Assembly: GCF_048544455.1 (NCBI RefSeq)
Contig: NC_133537.1
Location: 307,929,738-307,993,737 of the forward strand
DNA: 64,000 bases
From: Silene latifolia
Lineage: Eukaryota > Streptophyta > Magnoliopsida > Caryophyllales > Caryophyllaceae
Direction: 5' to 3'
Part shown: positions 35,865 through 47,890 of the stretch, piece after piece
Layout of the letters: every line of letters starts with the position of its first letter
Position numbering within the stretch: the stretch's first letter is position 1
Made by a program: the position numbers and the translations under genes
Notes under the pieces: model-generated
The model's database searches: none
The model's input: only the letters and a program-made list of their open reading frames with translations
Told to the model about the DNA's origin: nothing

Positions 35865-37091
35865 TTACATATGGAATAATTTTAAATGAGTTACATTCCA
35901 GGATCTTGGGATCATTTCCCCTTCTAGCGTTTGGAGCCTGTATGCTCCTTGTCCAACAATTGAATCAATTAAGTAAGGGCCTTCCCATGTGGGAGCCAGT
36001 TTGCCAGCTGATTTTTCTTTTTTATTTGGAAATACTTTGCGTAGGACAAGGTCTCCTTCTTTAAAGACCCGACGACTGACGTTTTTATTGTAAGTCCTGG
36101 CGATGCTTGTTGATATGACGCCATCCCGATTTTGGTAGCGTCTCTTAATTCTTCGTCGGGACCAAGTTGTCTTGCATCGGTCTTTGTTTGCTTCAACGTT
36201 GTTCAGTGCATCCGGATGTTGGTACTCGTACTTCGCAGAATGACAAACTTCACAACCATACACCAGGGAGTAAGGTGTTTGGCCATTGCGATTTTGGAGT
36301 TGTCTGTCGCCCGCCCATAGTACTAATGGAAGTTCTTGACCCATCCGCCTCGTCTCCTTTTTAGCTTCTTTTTAGGCAGCTTATGACTACCTTATTGCTA
36401 GATTCAGCCTGGCCATTAGCTTTTTGATATCCAGGGGTTGATGTTACCAGGTTGATATTCCATTCTTGGCAAAATGCTTGGGTCCTTTTCCCCACGAATT
36501 GAGTTCCGTTATCGCATACTATTTCTGATGGGACTCCATATCTGCAAATGATGTTTGTCCTGATGAAGGATATTACTTCTTTTTCAGTTACTTGCCTGAA
36601 AGAGTCAGCCTCAATCCATTTGGAGAAGTAATCAGTCATAGCTAACATGAATACTTTTTGTCCTGGAGCTACGGGCAGTTTTCCCACAATATCCATGCCC
36701 CACTTTATGAATGGCCAGGGCGCGAAAATTGAATGGAGGAGTTCAGATGGTTGATGTATGATTGGTGCATGAATTTGGCAGGCTTCGCATTTTGAAGAGT
36801 ATTCAGGCGGTCGACCCTCGGTGTGGGCGATGTAGCTTTACATCCGAGAACTTTGCTTGCCAGGCTCTTTCCTCCTTTGTGGTTGCGACAGTGTCCATCG
36901 TGTATTTCTTGAAGTACTAGTTTGGCTTCGTCAGGCTCCAAACATCTCAGGTAGGGTCCAGCCTGTGATCTTTTAAACATAGTGTTATTGATGATAGCAT
37001 AAGTTGAAGCTCTAATTTTAAAAGTCCTCGCCTCATGTCTGCCCTGAGGCAGTATTCCTCGGAGAAACCAGTCATAATAGGGTTTAGTCAA
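35865..37091 (-). pseudogene. Integrase (Tat-like element)
   Basis: Three frames in order on the minus strand. 37091-36705 holds the zinc-binding remnant DGHCRNHKGGKSLASKVL. 36696-36361 holds the core with Asp in [11 protein letters not shown], Asp in CDNGTQFVG and Glu in NGQAESSNK, the D,D-E set that joins cDNA to the genome. 36344-35865 holds the C-terminal part (NGQTPYSLVYG ... LAPTWEGPYLIDSIVGQGAYRL ... RSWNVTHLKLFH). Frame breaks near 36350 and 36700 and in the zinc region mark it as inactive. Confidence 0.88.
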
Positions 37092-37365
37092 GAGTTATTG
37101 TCCGATTGACGGGGATCGACTTGTTCGAGGTTTCTTTGATGGTGGCTCTAATAAGTGCACAATTGGTATTTTGTCGAAAACAGTGGGGTTAAAATTCGAA
37201 CCTAGGTGGCTAGCAGCGTCGGCTGGGTATTAGTCTCTTGATATTTGATCTATGTCAAATAAAGCGAATTTAGCGGTAAGGTTTTTTGCATATTCTAAAT
37301 ACGAAATCATTTTTGCATCCTTAGCCGTATAAATTCCCTTAATTTGATTAGCAATTAGGAGTGAA

Positions 37366-37884
37366 TCAGTTTTTACCTTTTAGGTTTTGAACACCGAGGC
37401 CTATACATACCTTTAAGCCTGCTATCAGGGCTTCATATTCTGCTTCATTGTTGGTAGCTTTGAACTCACAGCTTATAGCCTGAGCTATCACGTCTCCCTG
37501 TGGTGATTTAAGTACTAACCCTAACCCTGTCCCCCTGGCGTTAGATGCCCCATCTATGAATAGGGTCCATTCTTGGTCTGGGGTTTTATTTTCTAGTTGG
37601 TTGACCTCTTTTATCAGGTTTGGTTCCAAGTTAGGGCTAAAGTCAGCCACAAAGTCTGCTAGGGCCTGCGATTTGATCGCTGCCCTGGGTTAAAAGGAGA
37701 TGTCGTATGTGCTAATCTGTACTGACCATTTGGCCATCCTTCCTAAAAGTTCAGGCTTACGTAGGACAGATTTTATGGGCAAATTGGTCCTGACTATAAT
37801 GGGGTGACTTTCAAAATAAGGTCGCAATTTAGTACACGACATAATTAAAGCTAAGACATATTTTTCAAGTAGTCCATACCTCAA
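37366..37884 (-). pseudogene. Two RNase H segments (Tat-like element)
   Basis: 37884-37690 encodes YGLLEKYVLALIMSCTKLRP and TYDISF, the worn gypsy RNase H. 37650-37366 encodes LFIDGASNARGTGLGLVL and ATNNEAEYEALIAGL, a second RNase H of the cellular/archaeal type acquired by Tat elements. The reading frame breaks between them at about 37685. RNase H removes the RNA strand during reverse transcription. Confidence 0.8.
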
Positions 37885-37899
37885 CTCAAAGATCTAGCG

Positions 37900-39016
37900 A
37901 GGCTTTTACTTACATAGTAGATCGGATGTTCGACCGTCTGTTCTTTAACCAGGATCGGACGATCTTTGTGTCGATGATGATAGGTATATCTTGCCAAAGG
38001 CTCTCCCTTTCTCGCTTAGCCGAAGGGTGGAGATGATAAATAGGATATTAGATCTGAAAAGTGTCTCATGCTCATCTGTCCACTTTGGAATTGTTTATTT
38101 TTCCGAGGAGGTTATAGAATGTTTTGCATCTCTCGGAGGATCTTGATATGAAACGGTTCGGCAGCAGCCACCCTGACCTGTCAATTTTTGGATATCCTTG
38201 ACAGACTTGGGTGATTGTAGTTCCAGGATAGCCTTTATCTGCATTCAGGCTAGCTTCTATGTCTCTCTTTGTGACCATATATCCAAGAAATTTGCCTGCA
38301 GAGACTCCAAAGTGGCATTTTGCGGGGTTCAACTTCATGTTGTATTTTCTAATATCTCAAATGCTATTTCTAGATGCTTCACATGATCTTTTGCATTCTT
38401 GGATTTCACCACCATGTCGTCTATGTATACTTCCATGATGTCACCTATCTGGTCTTTAAACATCATGTTGGGCAGCACAGTACGTTACCCCCGCATTCTT
38501 CGGGCCGAAAGGCATGGCGATTAATAACGAGATATGCCTCGATGCCTCGTAATGAATGCGATACTCTCCTGGTCAAGTAGGGTGCATCTTTATTTGATTG
38601 AATCCACTTTGGAAGCATCCATGAATGTCGGCATTTCGTGGCCTGCGTGGCGTCTACCATGGCATCAATATGAGGGGGGGAATGGAGCTTTAGGACAAGG
38701 CTTTGTTGGTCGGTGTAGTCACACGGACTCTCCACTTCCCATTCTTTTTATGCACAACAACTACGTTAGCCAGCCACTCAAGGTACATTACTTCCCTGAT
38801 CATCCCCATATCCAAGAGTTTCTATACTTCCTCGTTTATTATGGTATTTCTTTCAGCTGCAAATTTGCGCCTTTTCTGCTGTACAGGCTTAAAAGATGGG
38901 TCAACATTGAGCTTATGAGTAATTATATCAGCGCTAATTCCAGTCATATCAAAATGTGACCAAGCAAACCAAGATGATTTATTTTTAAGGAATTTTACCG
39001 ATTCGGGCCCCGACAC
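37900..39016 (-). pseudogene. Reverse transcriptase, degraded (Tat-like element)
   Basis: The start is seen as [19 protein letters not shown] at 38955-38890. The active-site motif YIDDMVVKSKNAKDHVKHL lies at about 38440-38380 (catalytic YIDD), followed by MKLNPAKCHFGVSAGKFLGY. Between and after these, several one-base changes break the frame, and the stretch 37900-38060 is poorly recognisable. Confidence 0.8.
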
Positions 39017-39138
39017 TATCCGGTGCGTCGAGATCCTATCAAAACATACCTGTCAGGGTACTCAGGGTCTAGGATTACCTGATCTGTTTCCATTCTGGGA
39101 GGTGCCACATAAGTGCTCCTGACAGGGTACTGTAATTG

Positions 39139-40212
39139 CTATGTCAGGGACTTACCTGCCTTGGAAGGCTTCAAGGCTGTTGTGTAGCATTCCTGGGCTG
39201 TCTTGTGATCCCCTTTGATTGTGGCTATGCCCCAGTTTGTTGGTATCTTGATGTACTGGTGATTGGTTGATGGTACGGCCTTGACATTGTGAATCCAGGG
39301 TCTGCCCAGGATAGCATTGTAGGATGATAGGCAGTCAAGGACTCCAAATTTCTCATAAGATGAGACTCCTTCCACGTAGGTTGGGAGGTGGATTTCTCCT
39401 AGAGTGCTCCTGGTTTCACCACTGAATCCTACTAGGACGCTGGATTTTTTGATGATTTGGTCCTCGTTGATCTTCATGGCTTTTAGTACGTCAACCATGA
39501 TCAGGTTCACTGAGCTGCCTCCGTCTACCAGGATCCTTCTTACTGTGGCTGTTCCAATCTGCATAGAAATTACCAGGCCATCATGATGAACATCAGGGAT
39601 GCCCACTAGGTCACAATCATTGAAAGTGATTGTTGGGACATGATCCGGCTTGCAGGGCGATACAGTCCTTGGCGTCCTGGCTATCTTTTTTGCTGCTGAA
39701 CTTGTCAGGCCACAAATCTCTGAACCGCCAGATATGAATTTTACTTCATAGATTGGTGGTGGTGGAGGGAGACTACGGTCCTGCTTATGCTCCTGATTCT
39801 CTTTATCCTGGTTTGCGTTCCTGCCTTTTGTCTTGATCAGGTCTTTCAGGTATCCTGATTTTAGCAGGTAGGCCACTTCCTTCCTCAGGGTGAAACAATC
39901 ATCCGTGGTGTGTCCAATATCCATGTGAAATTCGCACCATTTTGAATTGTCTCTTCTGGGATTTGGATTTTCGACTTCTGGGCGGGCCATCGATGGTGAT
40001 CCCATGTTGTCATGTCTCTGGATCAACCCTGCAATATCAACACTGAAGTTATGTTCGGAGATAGGTGGGTAAACTTTAACCTTACCTTGATACTCATGGG
40101 CCAGGTTCACTTCTGACTGATCTGGCCTGGAATATGGAGTAGGTCTATAGTTGTTTCCTTTGTTGCTCTTCCTACTGCTCCTTTCATGATCTTTTGTCAT
40201 TGGGTGATCCAA
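39139..40212 (-). CDS. Gag C-terminus and aspartic protease (Tat-like element)
   Basis: An open frame of 357 aa. A knuckle-like CEFHMDIGHTTDDC lies near residue 93, a Pro-rich spacer follows, then the protease with ILVDGGSSVNLI (the active-site triad is usually DTGSS/DSGAS, here DGGSS) and AILGRPWIH. The protease matures Gag-Pol. The frame starts right after the upstream gag frame, with a shift at about 40215-40225, and ends in TGA-type termination before the reverse transcriptase. Confidence 0.82.
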   Translation of the reverse strand: MDHPMTKDHERSSRKSNKGNNYRPTPYSRPDQSEVNLAHEYQGKVKVYPPISEHNFSVDIAGLIQRHDNMGSPSMARPEVENPNPRRDNSKWCEFHMDIGHTTDDCFTLRKEVAYLLKSGYLKDLIKTKGRNANQDKENQEHKQDRSLPPPPPIYEVKFISGGSEICGLTSSAAKKIARTPRTVSPCKPDHVPTITFNDCDLVGIPDVHHDGLVISMQIGTATVRRILVDGGSSVNLIMVDVLKAMKINEDQIIKKSSVLVGFSGETRSTLGEIHLPTYVEGVSSYEKFGVLDCLSSYNAILGRPWIHNVKAVPSTNHQYIKIPTNWGIATIKGDHKTAQECYTTALKPSKAGKSLT

Positions 40213-40223
40213 GTTTATAGCTT

Positions 40224-41194
40224 TTATCTTCTTCCGCCTGATGAAAGCAAGAGTCTTGCCTGGACATCTTCGAAGGTGTGGCGGTGATACTTAGTGACTT
40301 CATTTGTATAAGTCACTATATGGTAGTAACTCTCGTCTCGAATGCCTCCTTTCTTTGTTCCAACGTCACACCTGGGTATGGATACTTTCTCCTTGTTGAA
40401 TCTTGCAAGAAATGTCCTGAGAGCTTCATCAGGCTTCTGTGTAACTCGGTAAAGATCACTGGATCGTTTCTCCAACTCCTTGCTACTCGCAAACTGCTGG
40501 TTGAAACTGTTGATCAAGTTGACAAAGGAATGGATTATGCCAGTTGGCAGGTTGATGTACCATTGTAGGGCAGGGCCAGTCAGGGTCGTTCCAAATCCCT
40601 TGCACATGCAAATTTGTCTGAACTCGCTGGGAATAGATGCAGCTAGCATTTCCTGCTTGTAATGAGCCACGTGATTTTGTGGATCCGTGGTTCCATCATA
40701 GACCCTCATGGATGGAATTATGAATTTTTTTGGAAGGTCTACTTTTGCTATTTCGTCTATGAAAGGCGAATCAGCATAGCTGTCAGAGGCAGCTTCTTCC
40801 ATGCTGGCAGGTACTCCAGGTATTTTATCGAATTTTTCATTGAGTTTCTTGATCTCCTGAACCACTGCCATCATGATGGCTGCTGCGAATTCATCAGGTT
40901 TCTCCTTATCATCTTTTGGTTCATCATCACCATCAACATTAATGGATTTAGGAATACTTGGGCTGCCAAAACTGGAAAAATCAATATTTTTAATGATTGA
41001 TGAAAATGGGGTTCCTGGTTGGAATCTAGAGCCTGCCCCTTGGGTCTTCTCTAATTTTTGCTTTAGAGTCGACTCGATTCTTTCAATTGCAGGATTTCTG
41101 CTTCAGTTTGGGCTACTTTTTCTTTCAGGCTTTCCAACTCAGCGATTTTTTGGAGAGCTGCATTCAATTGTTCTTCAACGGTGGGTTCGACCAT
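40224..41194 (-). pseudogene. Gag N-terminal part (Tat-like element)
   Basis: A likely ATG at 41194-41192 (MVEPTVEEQLNAALQKIAEL) starts a short coiled-coil region, followed by a frame change near 41065. The frame is then open to 40224 and has the retrotransposon gag pattern: MRVYDGTTDPQNHVAHYKQE, TLTGPALQWYINLP, INSFNQQFASSKE, KPDEALRTFLARFNKE. Gag packages the RNA into particles. Confidence 0.85.
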
Positions 41195-41251
41195 TTTTGT
41201 AGGTTTTTTGAATTTTCGTAAGATAAGAAAAAAGGATTTAGAGAGCTAGAT

Positions 41252-41269
41252 GCCCCACGGTGGGCGCCA
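41252..41269 (-). other. Primer-binding site (Tat-like element)
   Basis: On the minus strand TGGCGCCCACCGTGGGGC lies two bases inside the 5' LTR. It is the tRNA-primed start for minus-strand DNA, and the TGGCGCC start is usual in Tat/Athila elements. I infer a tRNA-Arg primer, as known for Ogre-type elements. Confidence 0.75.
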
Positions 41270-41271
41270 AT

Positions 41272-41918
41272 TGTTTTGTGTGGATTTTGCGCGAGGCGAA
41301 ATCAGGTCAGGGTAGAGTCGTGTAAGGTTAACTAGCTCTAGATAGTCTGTTGGTCAGGTCGTCAGGGTAAAATAATAAGCTGTAAATGAAATAACAACAA
41401 CAATAATAAGAGAAGTAATTTTGTACGTGGAAAACCCTTGAATGGGAAAAAACCACGGGCACCAAGCCAGGAGAGGATTTCACTATGTAATTTGGGAGAA
41501 TAATTATATGATTATAACAATGTTTATTTCTCTCTATGTATTGCGTATGCTTCTTCTTGTGTGTGAATGAGATGCTTCCAATATCTTCAAAGTATTCTTT
41601 ATATAGACTTCTTCCCTGAACGGCTGCTTGATACGGTATTAAATGCAGATTATTCTCCATTATTACCAGTAATAATTGCTAATTATTCCTCCCTTAATTA
41701 CTGCATTTACTGCGTAATCTTCATATTTAACGCTGCGTATATAATTCCTTTATAATACGCGTATATGGTCTAATATCGTCCTGATATTTTGACCGTTGTC
41801 CTCTCCATGGCCTGGCGCCTATCTTCATGTGCCCTGATAGCTGGCACCCCGACACTGACGATCGGGTTTAGATGAGATCTTTTGTCCGGGAAGGTCTCAT
41901 GGATTTCCAGGCCTAACA
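41272..41918 (-). repeat. 5' LTR of the Tat-like element
   Basis: Starts TGTTAGGC and ends CAAAACA on the minus strand. It is the partner of 32002-32648 and carries the TATA box at 41598-41605. Confidence 0.93.
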
Positions 41919-41923
41919 GCTCC
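41919..41923. repeat. Target-site duplication GCTCC (right)
   Basis: Matches 31997-32001. Confidence 0.9.
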
Positions 41924-42734
41924 ATAAAAAACAGTATATATATTAGGCATGTTTTCCGATCTATTTCAGATTACCGCTGATGCATTTATATCCGTCATAA
42001 TATAAACATATAGTTGTATCTCGTATGGAAAGAGTTAGTTAGAATGTAAGCCAATGGTAGTAACTGGCTGTTAGTTGGCAAAGATTTGTTAGCATGGTGT
42101 CATACCTGTTGTACAATTTCTACCCTTATTTCATGGTAATCTTAATCACTTCTTGCAGGCCACAAATTGCTTTGCACATTTCTGGGATTTGTGTTTTCCA
42201 TGTGCACTGTTAAGTGGTATAGTGATAGGTAATGGCGATTGTACCTCTTTGTGTATGATGGCCTCATATTGTTGTGTGGGGTTGTTGTAAGACTTTTCTT
42301 TGTTTGGTTGACTTGCTTACACAAGCAGGTTGATGCCGGACAACCCTGTTTTTGTGGGACGGTGCAAGTTGCAAAACTCCCGATGGAAATGTACGAAGTA
42401 TTAGTTATCGTAAAGTTGTTGCTTCGACCGGCTAATTTCCTAAGCACAATGCAAAACCCATCCTTGTTACAACACGCTATCTCCGGAACGTTTTTTTTTT
42501 TTTTGGATTTTGTTTTTTATTTTTTCTTTTTTTAAAAAAAAAGAAAATAAAAAAATTAAATAAAAAAATAAAAACTTTTTCAGAACTGGCCTAGATATAA
42601 GTTGCGAGCGAAGTTGGCTAGTCGTGTTGACGGAAAAATAAATATAATAAAATTTAATTTAAAAAATAGTTTAATTTCTTGTACCCTTTAAAACTTAATT
42701 TTCCAAGATAACAATTATACATACATGTATGTAT
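41924..42734. other. Insertion-site flank of the Tat-like element, right
   Basis: A possible exon-like stretch on + at about 42326-42400 reads DAGQPCFCGTVQVAKLP after a CAG, but no family is recognisable. The rest is T- and A-rich with homopolymer runs (42490-42570). Confidence 0.4.
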
Positions 42735-42748
42735 GTATATATATAAAT

Positions 42749-42838
<90 letters not shown>
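42735..42838. repeat. (TA)n tract
   Basis: A long TA run with a few AAA interruptions, ending directly at the left end of the short MULE element. Confidence 0.96.
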
Positions 42839-42840
<2 letters not shown>

Positions 42841-43363
42841 TCCTGGATCCAGGTGAGAACCACTAACATAATGAGAACCGTGAGAATCATTATTAAATCA
42901 TCATCAAATCTTGTTCCGAAAGTTTTGATGGATCATTTACCCTTAGTTTAGTTTATTCTAACACATTTTTAGTATAGCTAACAAAAAAAATTTGATTTGA
43001 TTAACAAAATATAAACTTGATGTACAAAAATACAATTAGGTATACTAAAATGACTATAGATGTACGAAAACCAATACTAGGTGCATGAAAATTGTTACAT
43101 GCATGAAAATGATTACTAGGTGCATGAAAATATCAGGCTCTAGGAGCACGAAAAGGAGTTCTAGGTGCGTGAAAATTGTTCGATACATGAAAAATGAGTA
43201 CTAGGTGCATCAAAATTAATAAAATGTTTCTCGTCTCGATTCCGGTCAATAATTTATACTTTTTAGACCAAGAAATATGTTATCTAGATATAAAATTCTA
43301 TGCTGAATCCAAGTATATCGTTATTTATTAGAAAAAAAATCATTAAGGTGGAGTTCTCACAGT
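42839..43363. mobile_element. Short non-autonomous MULE related to element 1
   Basis: The left end GGTCCTGGATCCAGGTGAGA matches the right terminus of element 1 in inverted orientation, including the second TGAGAACCGTGAGAA block. The right end near 43345-43363 (TTAAGGTGGAGTTCTCAC) matches element 1's ATTAAGGTGGTTCTCAC. Inside, 43060-43220 carries about eight copies of the element-1-type motif (TAGGTGCATGAAAAT). No ORF. The exact right border is uncertain because element 2 begins beside it. Confidence 0.65.
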
Positions 43364-43979
43364 CATTAAGTCCATAAGTCACATTTAGAGCCCTTAGATT
43401 GTGAGGATGAATGGCTAAGATTACACCAAAAAGCAACTTATAACATTATAATAATATGTAGACTAATTACCTCTCTCCTTAGGCTGTTAGACTTACTGTT
43501 CCATTCTGCATGTATGTTCCTCCATCAGTCACTTGCACGTTATTCAACTTCCCTCCACTATCTCATACAACCTCCTCATAATTTCAAAAAACCGTCCTTC
43601 CTTATTCTTGTCTTTCATCTCACATTTCTTCATTTCTTTTCTATTCCTTACTGTTCCATTTCTCTTGCTTACCAAATACAACAATTCCATTTTCTTTTCT
43701 ATATTTTATCGCATTCAAACCCTTGTAGTTCCTATCTTTGTTTCTTTACCTCACTTTGAAGGTAATTCATTGATCATCCTTTATTCTTTTCTTTGTTGTA
43801 ATTTTTTAATTTTGCAAATTATGCTTGAGTCGTAATTGTTATATTGCGTGTTTCAATTTTATTGCGTGTTTCAATTTATGTGATTTTATTGCGTGTTTGA
43901 ATTTTTAATTAAATTCATAGTGTAAATCTGAATTGATGGGTAGTGTCAATGTATTTGTTAGGGTTTTAATCGAGCCTGT
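43364..43979. other. 5' region of element 2
   Basis: Subterminal sequence, then a pyrimidine-rich stretch (43500-43760) ending near a possible splice donor GAAG/GTAATT at 43760. It could be the leader of the Ulp1-like gene. No protein similarity. Confidence 0.4.
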
Positions 43980-44995
43980 TTTTGGGGATTGTAAATGTGA
44001 TGTAATTGGGACTGTGAATGTGAGGACAACCCAAGTGTAAATTTGAACCAAAAAAAAGTGTAAATGTGAACAAATAGAAAGTGTAAATGTGAGGATAGGA
44101 GAAGTGTAAATGTTATCAAATAAAGTGTAAATCTGACTCAATTGGAAGTGTAAATGTGAAGATATTCAAAATGTAAATGTGAGGATAGAGTAAGTGTAAA
44201 CGTGAACATTAAAACTGTAAATCTGACTAAAATGGAACTGTAGATGTGAAGATAATGGAAGTGTAAATGTGAGTGTAGGAGAAGTGTAAATGTGAACAAA
44301 TAAAGGGTAAATGTGAAGATACTGGAAGTGTAAATGTGAGGATAGGAGAAGTGTAAATGTGATCAAATAAAGTGTAAATCTGTCTAAACTGGAAGTGCAA
44401 ATGTGAAGATACTGGAAGTGTAAATGTGAGGATAGGAGAAGTGTAAATGTGATCAAATAAAGTGTAAATCTGTCTAAACTGGAAGTGCAAATGTGAAGAT
44501 ACTGGAAGTGTAAATGTGAGGATAGGAGAAGTGTAAATGTGATCAAATAAAGTGTAAATCTGTCTAAACTGGAAGTGCAAATGTGAAGATACTGGAAGTG
44601 TAAATGTGAGGATAGGAGAAGTGTAAATGTGATCAAATAAAGTGTAAATCTGTCTAAACTGTTAGTGCAAATGTGAAGATAATGGAAGTGTAAATGTGAG
44701 TGTAGGAGAAGTGTAAATGTGAACAAATAAAGGGTAAATCTGACTAAATTGGAAGTGTAAATGTGAAGATACTGGAAGTGTAAATGTGAGTGTAGGAGAA
44801 GTGTAAATGTGAACAAATAAAGGGTAAATCTGACTAAATTGGAAGTGTAAATGTGAAGATACTGGAAGTGTAAATGTGAGGATAGGAGAAGTGTAAATGT
44901 GAACAAAAAAGTGTAAATCTGACTAAATTGGATGTGTAAATGTGAGGATACTGGAAGTGTAAATGTGAGGATAGAGTAAGTGTAAATGTAAATGT
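43980..44995. repeat. GTGTAAATGT minisatellite, block 1
   Basis: About 55 units of 15-20 bp with core AGTGTAAATGTGA. The part from 44341 to about 44700 is organised as a 90-bp higher-order repeat with starts at 44341, 44431, 44521 and 44611. Long minus-strand frames (rich in FTLP/SSHLHF) are repeat translations. Confidence 0.96.
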
Positions 44996-45055
44996 GTAGA
45001 CTGTTATAGGTTGACTGATATTGTGCATTTCTTATGTACTTTTGTTCTCGATTGG

Positions 45056-46571
45056 ATGGTATCCGATGGAGAAGTACCTGAAAGCGAAGAACAACCACAA
45101 GTTACCCCTACTGTTTCCATTAAGTGTCGCCCCAACCGGCTTCACAAGCTTATTAGTAAGCTTAACATTGCCCAACGAGCCACTGTACAGAGGATTGGAT
45201 TTGGGGGGCTGATTCATCTTAAACTCAGAACTTTCCCGCTTTCACATGTTCCTGAATTTCTTGAGGCTTTCAGCGATGGTTCTCATGTTTTCGGGCGTCG
45301 GAGTTGAAGGAGTTTATGGTTACTAAGTATGATGTCTATGACTGTTTCATGTTACCTGTTGGTGAGAGAGAGATGGAAATAGTACCCCCTTGGACATATG
45401 CCTGGTGCTAAAGATGAAAAATATGTGCTCATAAAACAATCGTGGCGCAAAAAGTTCAAAGTGAAATCAAATTCTGATTCTATTCCTTTAGAAGACGTCT
45501 TCAATTATATTGAGTCAGAGCAATTCAAAGATGGAGGTGATGAATCACGCGCACCTGTTTGTGCTTCTTAGCATTTCATCATTCCTTGCGCCGACATTGA
45601 ACAACGGCATTGAAATCAAACTTTTGAAAGTGGTTGAACATGTGAGTGCCATACCGGAGTATGACTGGTGCTCGTATGTATTAGAATGTTTAGCTAATCT
45701 GCACCGAGGCTCAGCGTGCGATCACATTTGCTTGGTTGTATCCCTTTCCTTATGATTACTTATTTTCAGCGGTATGATTACCGTGGCAAGAGTTCCCCAG
45801 ATGGCCTTCCACTTATTCAGCATTGGGATTTGAAAACTCTATCGAAGAGGTTAAAGGATGAGCTGGACGTGGGTCCACTGGGTCGACTAACTTTGTCAAA
45901 GGTGAAGTACCCGCGATGTCAAAACAAGACCCCTGATGAGAAGGACACTGGTAATACGATGTTGGCTATAGCTGGCGCGCCCAAGGCGCCATTGGCAAGC
46001 CCTACGCCTCTCCTGATTTCAACGTCGGGTACATCACCCGATAAGAAGTTTATTCAGATTGAACTCCCTTCCGGTGTTGAAGATGACGATGAGTTGAAAG
46101 CTAGGGCTGTAGATGTAAGATTTATGTTATGAATGTTTAATTAATCGCATATTTTTTTAATATATATATATATATATATATATTGAGCAGGTATATATTG
46201 TGTATCTAGACTCTTAAATCTTTTTTTGTTACCAACTGTAGGGTGTACACGAGCTGTACTTGAAGATTCAAAGGAACGCTGTGGCCTTCTATTCCTGGTA
46301 TACGGATGCAGCTGCAATGCTTAAGAATTTAACAACAAAAGTGCTACTTCTTCAATCGATCTTGTTCCGTCACAAGCGACGCAAGCGTTTTTTTGAAGGT
46401 GCAAAGGTGAAGGAATATGTTGAAGAAGTTGGAAATTTAGCTTCCCAAATGAAGAAGTATAATGATAACGCTCCCTCATTGTCAGATGTTGGGAAGGTGG
46501 CCAAGAAAAAAACAAAGGCAAGCAAGAAAAAAAAGACCAAGGTTCCTAAGTTCGAGTTTACGCCATCGTAG
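45056..46571 (+). pseudogene. Ulp1-like transposon protein, N-terminal part (element 2)
   Basis: ATG at 45056 (MVSDGEVPESEEQPQ). The segment KCRPNRLHKLISKLNIAQRA then VQRIGFGGLIHLKLR matches the start of plant Ulp1-like transposon proteins (DUF1985-type region). Pieces of that region follow with frame changes near 45304, 45400 and 45535: KYDVYDCFMLPVGERE, FVLLSISSFLAPTLNNG, EYDWCSYVLECL. A later exon (about 45769-46114) ends at GTAAG and joins 46242 in phase (VDGVHELYLKIQ). An in-frame TAG stands at 46569-46571. The gene is clearly homologous in plan to 1230-2755, and here its N-terminal half is better preserved. Confidence 0.6.
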
Positions 46572-47890
46572 AGCTCGTATCACTTGCAGAAGATTCTCGA
46601 TTTGGGTGATAAAGCGGGTGATGCGGCGATGTCACGGGTAATGGAGACCGCCGATTTCTACAACACCGCCGAACTTAACGAAGCCTGTCGACGAGAGGAA
46701 GAGGAATGCGGGCTAGATCTAACCGACGACTTGACTCAATTAATCGATCGGCAGATTCTAGAGAAAATTTATAGCCGGATGAAGTTGAAGAAGCTTACAC
46801 AAAGCCCTCATTAAACGAGGAGCAGGAAAGTTTGGGAGGGGAAGTGCTCGACACTAGTGGTGCCCCGAGAAAGCCGAACATGTCGTTGAGAAGTGTAAGT
46901 CGAAGCAACGAATAAGGTTGATGCGGATGTGGTAGGCGGTCAATCAAGATGGTTCATCTTGATTCAACTAAAATTTATTTCGATTGCGATATTGAGAACG
47001 CGCTGCAAGGTTTTGTGATATTGGTGATGGTGGTGGTGAAGCGACAAGAGGGTCGCGTCTGAGAGAGGTGAGGATGAGATTGTGCGGGGTATGGATATGG
47101 AGCGGTGCTCAAGAACGGGGCTCATTCATGGTGAAGGGGAGGTGTCTTATTCAAAAGTAGCGAACAAGGTGGATGCGGATGTGGTAGTCCCGTCAATTGA
47201 AGATGGATCATCTTCATTTCAGTTGAAATTTATAGCGACAATCGATATTGATAACGCGCTGAAAAAAGTTGTCGACGGTGACGTGTGAGTGAAGTGGCAC
47301 AGGTGGTGCACCGAGAGAACAGGACGAGGTGTGCGGGGAATGGATATGGAGCCGCCTCAAGATCAGGGGACCCGCCGTAGGCCTGAATCAGTGGTGGTTG
47401 GACTAGTGCCTGGCGTGGATGTGGATGTTAGCAATGCACCGACAGTCCAGGAGGAGGCTGTGCAAAGCAGGGACATGGAGCCGCCCCAAGACCAGGGGCC
47501 CTGCCGTGGGCCCGAACCACTCGTGGTTAGACTAGTGCCTGGTGAGGCTGTGGATGTTAGCGGTGCACCGGGAGTGGAACAGCCTGTTGACCGACGCCAA
47601 GTTAGTGGTACGAAAGCACCGGATGGTGAGCCTGGCGTTGTTTCGGCCACAGTCCGTGAAGATGCATCGCAAGAAGGGTTAGAGATTGGTAGTGGCATGG
47701 TCAACGAGCAAGGTGAGGTCCCTACTGCACAACCCGGTTGTCCTGGTTCATTTCAGAATGATGACAAGCCCATGAATGTTGCAGAGGGAGCAGATAAGGT
47801 GGTTGTTGAAGCACCCTCCTCTGAGTTTAAGTTGCCGGAATTTCAGTGTACGTTTTTATATCTATCGAGCAGAGCTAGCCGAGGCATTTA
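46572..47890 (+). pseudogene. Ulp1-like protein, linker region with internal duplications (element 2)
   Basis: The frame after the TAG stays open to 46814. Two copies of a ~110-bp stretch (about 46905-47015 and 47160-47270, NKVDADVV... in both) follow about 255 bp apart. The open frame 47289-47890 then has two copies of MEPPQDQG...VVxLVPG. It is acidic and Pro/Gly-rich with no domain. This is a low-constraint linker comparable to the acidic and Pro-rich linker of element 1. Confidence 0.5.

Larger units (their letters stand above)
32002..41918 (-). mobile_element. Full-length Tat-like Ty3/gypsy retrotransposon
   Basis: A 9.9-kb element on the minus strand with 647-bp LTRs (41272-41918 is the 5' LTR, 32002-32648 the 3' LTR). 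It has a primer-binding site next to the 5' LTR, a purine tract next to the 3' LTR, and a 5-bp target duplication GCTCC. The coding order on the minus strand is gag, protease, reverse transcriptase, RNase H (two segments), integrase, which is the gypsy order. A second RNase H with ATNNEAEYEALIAGL after a worn first one, and an extra antisense gene before the 3' LTR, point to the Tat lineage (Retand/Ogre relatives). Many one-base frame changes make it non-autonomous as read. Confidence 0.93.

Noticed and set aside
41924-42734. Zinc-finger exon (CFCG) on +
   Set aside because: Too short, with no matching upstream or downstream exon.
43980-44995. CRISPR-like array
   Set aside because: No unique spacers of constant length and no cas genes; it is a eukaryotic minisatellite.
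44166-45098. 310-aa minus-strand frame rich in FTLPVSSHLHF
   Set aside because: Translation of the GTGTAAATGT minisatellite; no start context or domain.
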